Positions 49,465 to 58,959 of a stretch of 64,000 nt of DNA are shown here, in pieces. The stretch covers positions 1-64,000 of the forward strand of contig CAIQHG010000083.1 in the NCBI GenBank assembly GCA_903871545.1, given 5' to 3'. The translations under genes and the position numbers were made by a program. This DNA is from an uncultured Burkholderiales bacterium. GTDB taxonomy: Bacteria > Pseudomonadota > Gammaproteobacteria > Burkholderiales > Burkholderiaceae_C. The notes under the pieces are model-generated. The model worked only from the letters and a program-made list of their open reading frames with translations. It searched no databases and was not told the DNA's origin. Position 1 is the stretch's first letter. Every line of letters starts with the position of its first letter.

Positions 49465-50226
49465 TCAAATAGCCGTTGAAAACCGCTTGGCAAATACATT
49501 AATCGCCCACCTAAAGAGCTTGTCTGTCCCAAACCCGAGCAGTCCTAAAACTACCAAGGCAACAAAAATATCATCGACTAGCATGTACATTCGCGAGTCC
49601 CAGATCATTTTGCCTAAGCCTGAGTTGGCCGCGACGAGCTCGGCGGCAATGATCGTCACGAAGGAGTTCCCCATCGCCAGACGCATACCTGTCAAAATGT
49701 AGGGGATGGTTGCGGGTAGGGCAATAAAACAAAACAGCTGCAAGCGGTTCGCACCAAGCGACTGAGCAGCGCGGATCTTGTTGGGCGCAACAGCGGCCAC
49801 GCCTGCTGATGTGTTCAGTATGACTGTGAAAAGAGTCGTGTAAATAATCAGGAAAATCTTGGATCCCTCCCCAATCCCAAACCAAATGACCGCTACGGTG
49901 ATGAGCGCTGTGGGCGGGATGAAACGGAAGAACTCGGTATAGGGCTCAAGAATTCTGCGTGCAAGAGGGAAAGAGCCAATGATGAGTCCAAGCGGCACTC
50001 CAATGAGCGTACCAAAAAAGAAGCCCGACAAAATTCGACTCAAACTCACGATCACATTCTCTCCCAAAGATCCGTCTTGCGCCAACTCAATCGCTTTTGA
50101 TAGAACACGTAGCGGTGGGGGAAATAGCACAGAGCTGAGTATCCAAGTTGAGGCCACATGCCAAATAACAAAGAGGCTTACAAAACCAATAAGGTAGCCA
50201 GATAGGACGTCAAGGCGGTTTTTCAT
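49465..50226 (-). CDS. NitT/TauT-type ABC permease
   Basis: BPD-transp permease motif; operonic. Confidence 0.9.
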   Translation of the reverse strand: MKNRLDVLSGYLIGFVSLFVIWHVASTWILSSVLFPPPLRVLSKAIELAQDGSLGENVIVSLSRILSGFFFGTLIGVPLGLIIGSFPLARRILEPYTEFFRFIPPTALITVAVIWFGIGEGSKIFLIIYTTLFTVILNTSAGVAAVAPNKIRAAQSLGANRLQLFCFIALPATIPYILTGMRLAMGNSFVTIIAAELVAANSGLGKMIWDSRMYMLVDDIFVALVVLGLLGFGTDKLFRWAINVFAKRFSTAI

Positions 50227-51029
50227 TGAAGGCTCCCTGTTGGTAAGGCTTGTCTTTTTAAAGCAATTGCAACCTCATCTCTAATGAGTGAGTGCACGTG
50301 TCTGTAAACGTCAACAAAACGGTCATGGGTGCGGTCCCGCTCCTCAGGCAGTAAATCTATATCCACTAAGCCCTTAAGCTTGGAGCCTGGTCCAGCGTGC
50401 ATCACACCAATTTTGGTTGAAAGTACGATCGCCTCATCAATGTCGTGGGTTATAAAGAAAACAGTCTTACCCGTGGCGCGCCATATGTTGATGAGCTCCG
50501 TTTGCATCTCAGTCCTGGTGTGCGCGTCAAGGGCTGCGAAGGGCTCATCCATCAGGAGCATCTGCGGCTCGTTGGCCAGCACCCTAGCGATCTGTATGCG
50601 TTGCTTCATTCCGCCAGAGAGCTCCGAGGGGTACTTGTTCTCTTGCCCCTGTAGTCCCACCAAGGCAAGATAGTAACGCGCTTTTTCTGAACGCTCTTTG
50701 CGGGCCATTCCCCGCATTCGCAGACCAAATTCGATGTTGCCCAACGCCGTCAACCAACCGCAAAGGGAATCATCTCCTTGGAATACAACCCCTCTATCAA
50801 CCCCAGGGCCACGAATGGTATTGCCCGCAATGCGTATCTCACCAGACGTTGCTTGCTCAAACCCTGCGATCATGTTGAGCACAGTCGTCTTGCCGCAGCC
50901 ACTGGTTCCAAGCAGACAAAAGAAGTCACCGGACTCAATGTCGAGCGAGAAATCTTTAACTGCGTGGTAATCTGCCCCTTTGAGGGACTTATAAACCTTA
51001 CTCACACCGGCCAACTTAACTAACGCCAC
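50223..51029 (-). CDS. NitT/TauT-type ABC ATPase
   Basis: GTSGCGKTT, ELSGGMKQRIQIARV, LLMDEPFAALD. Confidence 0.92.
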   Translation of the reverse strand: MALVKLAGVSKVYKSLKGADYHAVKDFSLDIESGDFFCLLGTSGCGKTTVLNMIAGFEQATSGEIRIAGNTIRGPGVDRGVVFQGDDSLCGWLTALGNIEFGLRMRGMARKERSEKARYYLALVGLQGQENKYPSELSGGMKQRIQIARVLANEPQMLLMDEPFAALDAHTRTEMQTELINIWRATGKTVFFITHDIDEAIVLSTKIGVMHAGPGSKLKGLVDIDLLPEERDRTHDRFVDVYRHVHSLIRDEVAIALKRQALPTGSLQ

Positions 51030-51110
51030 ATCAATCTCCTAATAAAAACACGGATTAAAGAGGGCTCTTTAAAACTCTCTTTGTCTTTTAAACTGAGTCA
51101 ACAATTTAAA

Positions 51111-52025
51111 CTATTTACTAAATCCCAAAATACCCGACTGCTCGGAGCGGGGGTCACGCATTGCATATCTACCGGACAAGACGGAGAAGTAAAAATCCAT
51201 CAAATGTCGGTTAAAGACATCGGGGTCTTCTATGTTGTTGGTGTGGCCCGCTCTTGGGAGCACGACAAGGCAGGCGCTGGGTATGCTTTTTTTCATCAAA
51301 AGCGAAGGCTCTAAACAGGGGCCGTCCTCATCTCCGGTGAGAATAAGGGTGGGTACTTGAATGGTCTTCATTCCCTCTACCAGCTCCCAAAGTGAGGGGC
51401 GCATTTTTTGAACCCCTCTGAGCGTATTGGCAGATCCGAGCGGGTTGTGCTCGGCCATTTGCTGGGCAAACTCATTCCAACCTCTGGGGTCTTTGTTAAT
51501 GAACTGCACGCGTGTAGGTCCCATCGTGTATTTCTTGGCGGCCTCCACAGGACCTACAGAGTCAAAAAGAGCGGCAGCCGCTTCGACCTCGTTTTTAAAG
51601 TCTAAGCTCTTGTTGGGCTCAGCGCCGTAACCACACCCTGCGATCACTAGGGAGAGGGCGCGATTGGAGTGATAAATCCCCATGTGCAGGGTTGCAAATC
51701 CACCCATCGATAGACCCACAATATGTGCTTTTTCAATTTTTAAGTGATCCAGTAAACACACAATATCTTTGACTGCGCGTTCTTGTGAATAATCTTTGGG
51801 TAAGGGGGGAACATCGGAGGGGAGGTATCCGCGCGCTGAGAAAGTGATGCAGCGAAAGTAACGAGAGAAAAACCGCAACTGGGGCTCCCAACTCCTCCAA
51901 TCCCCAGCAAACTCGTGAACAAATAAGAGGGGTTGCCCGTGCCCGACTTCCTCATAGTAGAGACTCACGCCGTCGTCGGTTTTCGCAAAGGTCATTTTAG
52001 CTTGAGTAGACTCTGGTGTTGTCAT
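51111..52025 (-). CDS. Alpha/beta hydrolase
   Basis: HIVGLSMGGFATLHMG nucleophile elbow; start at MTTPESTQAKMTF. Confidence 0.9.
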   Translation of the reverse strand: MTTPESTQAKMTFAKTDDGVSLYYEEVGHGQPLLFVHEFAGDWRSWEPQLRFFSRYFRCITFSARGYLPSDVPPLPKDYSQERAVKDIVCLLDHLKIEKAHIVGLSMGGFATLHMGIYHSNRALSLVIAGCGYGAEPNKSLDFKNEVEAAAALFDSVGPVEAAKKYTMGPTRVQFINKDPRGWNEFAQQMAEHNPLGSANTLRGVQKMRPSLWELVEGMKTIQVPTLILTGDEDGPCLEPSLLMKKSIPSACLVVLPRAGHTNNIEDPDVFNRHLMDFYFSVLSGRYAMRDPRSEQSGILGFSK

Positions 52026-52071
52026 TTCTAGTTCCTGAAAAAAGGGGGTAGGTGTTTTTGAATGCTTTTTG

Positions 52072-53289
52072 TCAAACGATTTTTTGCTCAATGAGCTTTT
52101 TGATTTCATCAGTCGAGTAACCTATCTCTGCCAAAACGTCTCGCAAATGCTCACCAAGCGCAGGTGCAACACGTGTGATTTGAGCTGGAGTTCTGGACAA
52201 TTTAACGCCCTGGCTTAGAAGAGTTACTTCACCAAGCTCGGGGTGATCCACTTTTGTGCTCATGTGCTGGGACATCACCTGTGGATCATTGAAGACATCG
52301 CGAACGTTATAAATGGGTCCGCAAGGGACGCCGTACTCATTCAACCGGTTGACCCAGTAATCCTTTGTTTTGGATTTGAAAATACCGCTCAGCACGGCGT
52401 TTAATTCTTTTCTGTGAATGACGCGGTCTTTTTCGAACGTGAAACGTGCATCGTCTTTTAGCTCCTTGACTCCAAGCGCTTCACAAAACTTCAGCCACAT
52501 TGGCTCTCCCGTACAGGCCACATTCATGTACCCATCACTGCAGGCATAGCAAGAGGTGGGCATGCTTGTGGGGTGATCGTTTCCCACTTGCTCGGGAACT
52601 TGGCCGGTCATTAAGTACTTGGCGGCCTGGAAATCCATAAGGGAGACACCTGCTTGGACAAGCGAGCTTTGAACCCATTGACCTTTACCGGAGACTTCGC
52701 GCTCTAGGAGTGCTGTCAAAATCCCCATCGCACTCATGAACCCAGCGGTGATATCTGTGACTGCTGCCCCCGCCCGCATGGGACCCGAGCCGGGCTCTCC
52801 CGTGACGGACATGAGTCCGCTCATTCCTTGCGCGGTTTGATCAAATAGGGGTCTTTTCCTGTAGGGCCCGTCTTGCCCAAAGCCAGAGATAGAGGCCAAA
52901 ATAATTTTAGGATTAATTGCGCTGAGGACTGGGTAATCGATTTTTAAACGCTCTTTCACATCAGGCCTAAAATTTTCCACCACAACGTCTGCAGTTGCCA
53001 CTAATTTATAAAATATATTGCGCGCCTCCTCCGTCTTTAAGTCCAAAGTGATCGACCTGGTGTTGCGGTGCAGATTTTGCATATCAAAGCCTAAGCGCCC
53101 GCCAGCCATTAGCATGCCCTCTCCTAGGTGCAGGGGGGACTCGATGCGGATGACATCGGCACCAAAATCAGCAAACTGCTTTACGCATGTAGGTCCAGCC
53201 CTTGCACGAGTTAGGTCTAAAACTCGAAATCTGGAGAGGGCACCAAGTTTGGCAGCGGAATGTGTGTTGGACTGATCGGAGGGAGTCAT
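52072..53289 (-). CDS. CaiB/BaiF-type CoA transferase
   Basis: RVLDLTRARAGPTCVKQFADFGADVIRIESP. Confidence 0.93.
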   Translation of the reverse strand: MTPSDQSNTHSAAKLGALSRFRVLDLTRARAGPTCVKQFADFGADVIRIESPLHLGEGMLMAGGRLGFDMQNLHRNTRSITLDLKTEEARNIFYKLVATADVVVENFRPDVKERLKIDYPVLSAINPKIILASISGFGQDGPYRKRPLFDQTAQGMSGLMSVTGEPGSGPMRAGAAVTDITAGFMSAMGILTALLEREVSGKGQWVQSSLVQAGVSLMDFQAAKYLMTGQVPEQVGNDHPTSMPTSCYACSDGYMNVACTGEPMWLKFCEALGVKELKDDARFTFEKDRVIHRKELNAVLSGIFKSKTKDYWVNRLNEYGVPCGPIYNVRDVFNDPQVMSQHMSTKVDHPELGEVTLLSQGVKLSRTPAQITRVAPALGEHLRDVLAEIGYSTDEIKKLIEQKIV

Positions 53290-53441
53290 TGGGGTACTAA
53301 AAATTTGAATTTAATGTTTAAGGTTGATTAGGAGCAGAGTAAGAATAGATCAAGATCAAAGCAAGAGTAGAACACTAAAAATAATTGAAGTGGGTGTCAA
53401 GAATTAGGGCTTAGGGGATAGCGTTACAGGGCTGTAAAAGA

Positions 53442-54833
53442 TCAATAAAAACTAGAACCCTTTGGATACTCCAAATGATGGCTAGTGATGCGTTGAATCT
53501 GAGCTGCAATGTTTAGGATTAATTCATCCTCTTGTGCTCGTCCTGCCAGTTGTAATCCAATGGGTAGGCCTTGCGTGTCCAGGCCTGCAGGGATAGAGGC
53601 GGCGCAGGAGTCCAGTAAATTCATCAGCCTCGTGTAACGAACGGGTGGTCGGTCATGGTTGACGCCCTCAACGGGTTGGGGTGGTGTTGTAGAGGAGGGG
53701 GTTAGGTACGCGTCTAGGTGAGCGGTCGCGGCTAAAAACTCTTTCTTCATCCTGTCTTGATCTCTTAAGGCCTGGACATACTGAGCGCCAGTGATCTGCA
53801 TGCCCGCTAAGAGCCTTTGCCTGACCGCGCTGTCTACTGTTTGCCCCGGGTCCTTGGCTAAATCTCCGTACTCAACGACAGCCTGGGGCATCATGAGGGT
53901 TGATGAGACCTTGGCAACCGACTCAAAAGAGAACGGCATATCGATAAACTCAACCGCCGCGCCGTGCTCTTGAAGCTTAGCGAGCATGCGCTCGTAGGCC
54001 AATATTAAATCGGGATGAACGCCCACCAACTCCTGCGCTTTTAGCCGACCAAGCCGCAGTTTATTTATTGGGAAATGTGTTTCAAAGGGAGTGTCTTTAG
54101 TCTGGCTCTCAAAGGCGTATGGACTAAAGCGTTTGTGGGACAAAAGTATATTTAGCAAATCTTTAAGTCCCTGGGCGTCTTTGGCAAACATACCGACCGT
54201 ATCTAATGTCTGACTTAAAGGCGCAATGCCCTGAGTACTAATTCTTTTAACTGTTGTCTTTAACCCGCTGATTCCGCAAAACGCGGCGGGAATCCTGATT
54301 GAGCCCCCTGTGTCAGTTCCAATGGAGAGCGGCACCATGCCGCAGGCGACAGCAACCGCAGACCCACTACTTGAGCCGCCGGGGGTGAGGTGCTGAGTTG
54401 TACTCCAAGGGTTTTTCGGAGTTCCCATATTCTCATTGGTCCCCCATGCACCTAATGCAAATTGCACGGTATGTGTTTTGCCAATGACGATCATCCCTGC
54501 TTTTTGCAGCAGATCTACAACGTCTGCAGAGCGCTCAGCAACGTTTTTAAATAGCGGGGATCCAATCGTAGTAACTTTCCCGCGGATATCAATAATATCT
54601 TTGACTGCAATTGGTACGCCGTGCAAGGGGCTTAAAAATAAGCCGTTTTTAGCCATCTGATCACAAGCATCTGCGCCCTCTAAAGCCTCTTTTTCATAAA
54701 CTTCAACGAACGCCTTTAGGTGCGGGTCAAGCAGGTGAATTTTCTTTAAATAGTTGCTCACCAGGTCGCGCGAACTGAGAGCTCGCGAGTGAATTGCAGA
54801 CTGCAAGTTGGTAATATTATCAATAGAGGACAT
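53442..54833 (-). CDS. Amidase-signature family protein
   Basis: AVKDIIDI, TPGGSSSGSAVAVACG, GTDTGGSIRIPAAFCG. Confidence 0.93.
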   Translation of the reverse strand: MSSIDNITNLQSAIHSRALSSRDLVSNYLKKIHLLDPHLKAFVEVYEKEALEGADACDQMAKNGLFLSPLHGVPIAVKDIIDIRGKVTTIGSPLFKNVAERSADVVDLLQKAGMIVIGKTHTVQFALGAWGTNENMGTPKNPWSTTQHLTPGGSSSGSAVAVACGMVPLSIGTDTGGSIRIPAAFCGISGLKTTVKRISTQGIAPLSQTLDTVGMFAKDAQGLKDLLNILLSHKRFSPYAFESQTKDTPFETHFPINKLRLGRLKAQELVGVHPDLILAYERMLAKLQEHGAAVEFIDMPFSFESVAKVSSTLMMPQAVVEYGDLAKDPGQTVDSAVRQRLLAGMQITGAQYVQALRDQDRMKKEFLAATAHLDAYLTPSSTTPPQPVEGVNHDRPPVRYTRLMNLLDSCAASIPAGLDTQGLPIGLQLAGRAQEDELILNIAAQIQRITSHHLEYPKGSSFY

Positions 54834-55220
54834 TTTAATTAAGGTACCAAGTAAAGGGTGTGGTTTTAGAATTACAAGCGCCGAATTTTTAAATATAAGT
54901 ACTCAAGACAGTGGCGAGTTTAAGTAAAGATTGATCTACTCTCATAATACTCTTCAATGCCTAAGATTGAGTCAGGGTAAAGCCCTGTTCTCCTCCTAAC
55001 ATCTTTCCAATTTTATTCTAATCTACCCCGTTAGTTTGTGCGCATATCGGCGGACATATTTCAAATTTGTTAAGCATCTCCCTTAGCTGATTGCAAGTCT
55101 TTTTTAAGGCTACCACAGAATTATAATTTAATAATATTTTTTGGTTTATCAGTATTCTATGAGCTTTACGGCTCAAAGTTCTTTTAGTTTGATAACAACT
55201 TCACTTAGTCTATGGATAGC

Positions 55221-56021
55221 TTAAGATTTCATTTCTCTTTGAAAAATCTCAAGCGCTTTTGCTTTGATTGAAATGAACTTAGGGTCAGAGACAGACTCAG
55301 CTTTGCGGGGGCGCATAAGATCAAAATCAAGCAACGCCGCTATCCGGGTGGGTCGTCTGGTTAAGAGCAGTATCTGATCCGCTAAAAAAACTGCATCCTC
55401 CAAGTCGTGGGATACGATTAGCATAGTGACATCAGTTTTGAGATTGGCTTCTTGGAGCTTATCCCGGATAAAAAGAGTCATTTCAAAGTCCAATGCTGAG
55501 AAAGGCTCATCAAGGAAAAGCACCTCTGGCTCTGGAGCTAAGGCGCGCATAATAGAAATCGTTTGCTGTTGTCCCCCTGAGAGTTCGTAGGGGTAGAGTT
55601 GGAGGTTGAACTTTATATCAAAAAGTTCAATTAAAGAGTCAACTCTTTCTTTGACCTTGTCTTGACTTATCCCCATTCGCTTTAAGGGGTAGGCAATATT
55701 ATTCCAAGCATTCATCCAGGGAAACAACGCGTCGCGGTAGTTTTGGAATACATAACCAATTTTGGTTTGGGCAAGAGTCTTCCCGTCAAAGAGCACCTGT
55801 CCAGCGTCAAACTCCATCAAGCCGGAGATCATGTTGATGAGCGTTGATTTGCCGCACCCATTGGGTCCAAAAATGGAGATGATGTGACCTTTAGGAATAT
55901 TCAGACTAAAGTCTTTATAAAGCGTATCGCCGTTAAAGGACTTTGAGATGCTCTCAATACAAACGTGAGTTTTTTTCGGTTTAACTTCTATTGTCAGACC
56001 AGGTAAGGTGGGTGTATCCAT
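55221..56021 (-). CDS. NitT/ThiZ-like ABC ATPase
   Basis: GPNGCGKST, ELSGGQQQTISIMRA; visibly similar to the 11262-12041 product. Confidence 0.92.
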   Translation of the reverse strand: MDTPTLPGLTIEVKPKKTHVCIESISKSFNGDTLYKDFSLNIPKGHIISIFGPNGCGKSTLINMISGLMEFDAGQVLFDGKTLAQTKIGYVFQNYRDALFPWMNAWNNIAYPLKRMGISQDKVKERVDSLIELFDIKFNLQLYPYELSGGQQQTISIMRALAPEPEVLFLDEPFSALDFEMTLFIRDKLQEANLKTDVTMLIVSHDLEDAVFLADQILLLTRRPTRIAALLDFDLMRPRKAESVSDPKFISIKAKALEIFQREMKS

Positions 56022-56023
56022 AA

Positions 56024-56842
56024 TTAAACCTTCCCTCCCCAGTGAATGACGCGGGACTCTACGAGCATGAATATTAAATTCAAGCCGTAGCCCAGGGCCC
56101 CTGTGATCAAAATGGAGCTATACATGTCTTTGATATTAAAAACCTGTTGAGCGTCAATGATTCGATGCCCCAGTCCGCTTTCTGAACCAATGAACATTTC
56201 AGCCACAATGACGATCACTAAGGCAAGCGAGATTCCCGTTCGAAGACCAATGAAAGTCTGCGGTAAGCTCTCCATGAGCAAAATGTCTTTGAAGATATGA
56301 AACTGGCTAATGCCCATGGTTTTAGCGGCCATGACCCTTGTTTTCTTGGCGTTCATGACACCGTAAGCACTGTTAAAAATAATCACTAAAACGGCAGCAA
56401 ACGCCGCGATGGCGATCTTATTCAAATCGGTGATACCAAAGATCAGCATGAACAAAGGTATCAGTGCAGAAGACGGTGTGGACCGAAAGAAATCAATTAA
56501 AAACTCCAAGCTCTTATAAACCGGTGGAGAGCTCCCCAGCATTACTCCCAAAGGAACTCCGATCACACTGGCCCAACCAAAGGCATATAAAGTTCTTTGA
56601 ACTGTCGACCACAGGTCCGCCCAGATAACGCCTGTGAAGAACACGTGCGCGGTGTAGGAAAGCGTTATTTGCGGCGAAGGCAGCAAGGTGGATGAGACCC
56701 ACTTGGCAGAAACTGCGGTTGACCAAATTAAATAAAGGAGCAACGGCCCCAGCAGGGGCAATGCTTTGTAAATGGAGCGAAAACGCATAAAGTTAAAAAA
56801 CGCTATTGAAGTGGAGAACAAGAGACAGACTTCAAACTTCAA
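56024..56842 (-). CDS. NitT/ThiX-like ABC permease
   Basis: Similar to the 10502-11251 product (VIVAEMFIGSxxGLG); start may be internal (MRFRSIYK). Confidence 0.88.
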   Translation of the reverse strand: MKFEVCLLFSTSIAFFNFMRFRSIYKALPLLGPLLLYLIWSTAVSAKWVSSTLLPSPQITLSYTAHVFFTGVIWADLWSTVQRTLYAFGWASVIGVPLGVMLGSSPPVYKSLEFLIDFFRSTPSSALIPLFMLIFGITDLNKIAIAAFAAVLVIIFNSAYGVMNAKKTRVMAAKTMGISQFHIFKDILLMESLPQTFIGLRTGISLALVIVIVAEMFIGSESGLGHRIIDAQQVFNIKDMYSSILITGALGYGLNLIFMLVESRVIHWGGKV

Positions 56843-56888
56843 ACCAAATTAAGCCAAGAGAATTGATTTGAAGCCTGTGGCTGTAGTT

Positions 56889-57884
56889 TTAAGTTTTTTT
56901 ATAAAACAAAGGGAGCGCCAAAATTTGGTTTTCAAAAACCTTTTTCTCAGCAAAAACATCAAATAGCTTTTGTAGGGCTCTGATGTCGTTGGGTTTTACT
57001 TCCGAGTGATCAATATAGCCGCTGATCGGAACGGACTTGGCAAGCTCCCCCTCAATGGCCGTGTAACCTGCCAAATACTGGTTTGCATTTAGACCTTCCT
57101 TGCGTACAAAGGACACACCCTGTGAGTAGGCACTCAAATACTTGGGGATTAAGGCGGCTTTTTCTTTCAAGCAGGTCGCGCTGAGAGCTGCAGCACCTCC
57201 GATCCAAGGCAGGTAGTCCCCTATCACGTACTTGGACACAACACCTGCAGCGAGAACGCGGGAGATCTTTTGCTGCGTCCCGATTACACCGGTTGGCTCT
57301 AAGATATAGGCCGCGTCCACTTGTCCCGCGGAGAGGGCGGGCAAGATCTGAGCGATGGGGAGTTCAATCACTTTTGCGTCTTTGGCCCCCGCGCTTTGCA
57401 AAATTGCTTTGGCAAGGGTGACGTTGTTAATGCCCGGTCCACACGCTACTTTTTTGCCACTGAGCTCAGCCAAATCTTTAACGCTAGAGCCAATTGGGAC
57501 GATGATCTCGTCAAGTACAAACTTCTCGTTGGCAAAGTTAACGCAGGTGAACTTAATGGTGCCTGGGGACTGAGCGTCTGCGAGGGCGAGTGCGGTGATG
57601 GCAACCCCGTTTGCGCAACCATCTATTCGTCCCGCAATCATGGCCTCAACCACTTGGCTGGGACTTGCGAACTTAACCGCTTCAACTGTGACCCCTGCAT
57701 CTTTAAAGAAACCCTTTTCAATCGCACTAAAGAAGGGCAGCCCAGCAGCGATGGGCCAGTAACCGATTAGCAGCTTTTTATCCTCCGCTGAGCTGGTGTT
57801 TGCGACTCCTAAGCTTGTAAGGCCAAGACACAGACTTAAGAGTTTTCTAAGGCTTTGTCGCTTTTGTGGTTGAACGTTTGACAT
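56889..57884 (-). CDS. NMT1/ThiY-like ABC substrate-binding protein
   Basis: KLLIGYWPIAAGLPFFSAIEKGFFKDAGVTVEAVKF; start at MSNVQPQKR because the upstream region holds a promoter. Confidence 0.85.
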   Translation of the reverse strand: MSNVQPQKRQSLRKLLSLCLGLTSLGVANTSSAEDKKLLIGYWPIAAGLPFFSAIEKGFFKDAGVTVEAVKFASPSQVVEAMIAGRIDGCANGVAITALALADAQSPGTIKFTCVNFANEKFVLDEIIVPIGSSVKDLAELSGKKVACGPGINNVTLAKAILQSAGAKDAKVIELPIAQILPALSAGQVDAAYILEPTGVIGTQQKISRVLAAGVVSKYVIGDYLPWIGGAAALSATCLKEKAALIPKYLSAYSQGVSFVRKEGLNANQYLAGYTAIEGELAKSVPISGYIDHSEVKPNDIRALQKLFDVFAEKKVFENQILALPLFYKKT

Positions 57885-57923
57885 AAGTGAATGTATAAAA
57901 AGTGAAACAAGCACCAAGTTATT

Positions 57924-57939
57924 TGCAAGTATCAAGCCA
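57924..57939 (-). promoter_or_regulatory. Candidate sigma-54 promoter of the ABC operon 57884-55221
   Basis: Minus strand TGGCTTGATACTTGCA; flanked by GCACCAA half-sites at 57911, 57979 and 58000. Confidence 0.7.
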
Positions 57940-58308
57940 ATCATTTATGGATTAATTAGCGAGCGGCACAACAAATCTGCACCAAGTTAATCATCAGGCG
58001 CACCAAAATGTGTGCTCTGATCAAGTCCTGTCTAGGCGCACGAATTAGGTGCGGAGCTCGTGGGGGTTTTAGGTCCAGGGTTGCTGTTCATTAGCCTGCA
58101 AAGTAGATTTCGCACAATTTAAGGTTAAAGTGGACCTAGAGAGTCGATATTTTTGCGGGTTGTCTTCGTTTTTTCTTTTCGTTCATTGTGTTCAATGAAT
58201 GTGGACCTTTAGACGAATTGGGCGTCACATCCGTGTGCACCCGCACAGAGGTTGGACAGAATTACTTTAATACTCGGTGACTGGAGAGTAAATCAAGCCC
58301 TCAGGTAC

Positions 58309-58360
58309 AGGGTAAGTAAGGGAAGTAGGGTAAGAAGGGTAAGAAGGTTAAGTCAAGTAA
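58309..58360. repeat. Purine-rich GGTAAG-type imperfect tandem repeat
   Basis: gggtaagtaagggaagtagggtaagaagggtaagaaggttaag. Confidence 0.7.
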
Positions 58361-58511
58361 TTCAGCTAACAAGTCGCCAGGCAAGAAAGTAGCCTAGCAA
58401 CCAAGCTCGGGTTTCCCGCATTCATTTCAAATTAGGAGCAAGATAGGCCTCTCGCCGTAGCGAGCAGCTATTTTAAAAGCATTTAAAAACTCGTTTGTAA
58501 AGGAACATCCC

Positions 58512-58940
58512 ATGAAGACCATCAAGCATTTCCTAACCGATCACCCTCATGAGATATGGACAGTAAGTCCCGGCGACACAGTCCTTGACGCTTTGAGGCT
58601 AATGGCTCAAAAAAATATAGGCGCAGTCGTTGTCATGAGAGAGGGCCAATTGGTCGGCATAATGTCAGAGCGGGACTATGCCAGAAAAGTAGCACTGATG
58701 GGAAAGAGCAGCACGAGCACTAAAGTCAGTGAGATCATGACCGAGAAAGTCATCACTGTCTCTGCAGAATATAAAATAAATGATTGCATGAAAATAATGT
58801 CAGAGCATCAAATTAGGCACTTACCCATACTTGCCCACAATCAGTTGGTTGGAATCATATCAATCCGCGACGTTGTAAAAGAGATGATGAAAGCACAGCA
58901 AATGATGATTGATGACTTGCAGAAATATATTTCTGGCTAA
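58512..58940 (+). CDS. CBS-domain-pair protein
   Basis: Two CBS repeats: VLDALRLMAQKNIGAVVVMREGQLVGIMSERDYARK and ...MKIMSEHQIRHLPILAHNQLVGIISIRDVVK. Confidence 0.93.
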   Translation: MKTIKHFLTDHPHEIWTVSPGDTVLDALRLMAQKNIGAVVVMREGQLVGIMSERDYARKVALMGKSSTSTKVSEIMTEKVITVSAEYKINDCMKIMSEHQIRHLPILAHNQLVGIISIRDVVKEMMKAQQMMIDDLQKYISG

Positions 58941-58959
58941 GAAAAGCCTTAAATCCGAG

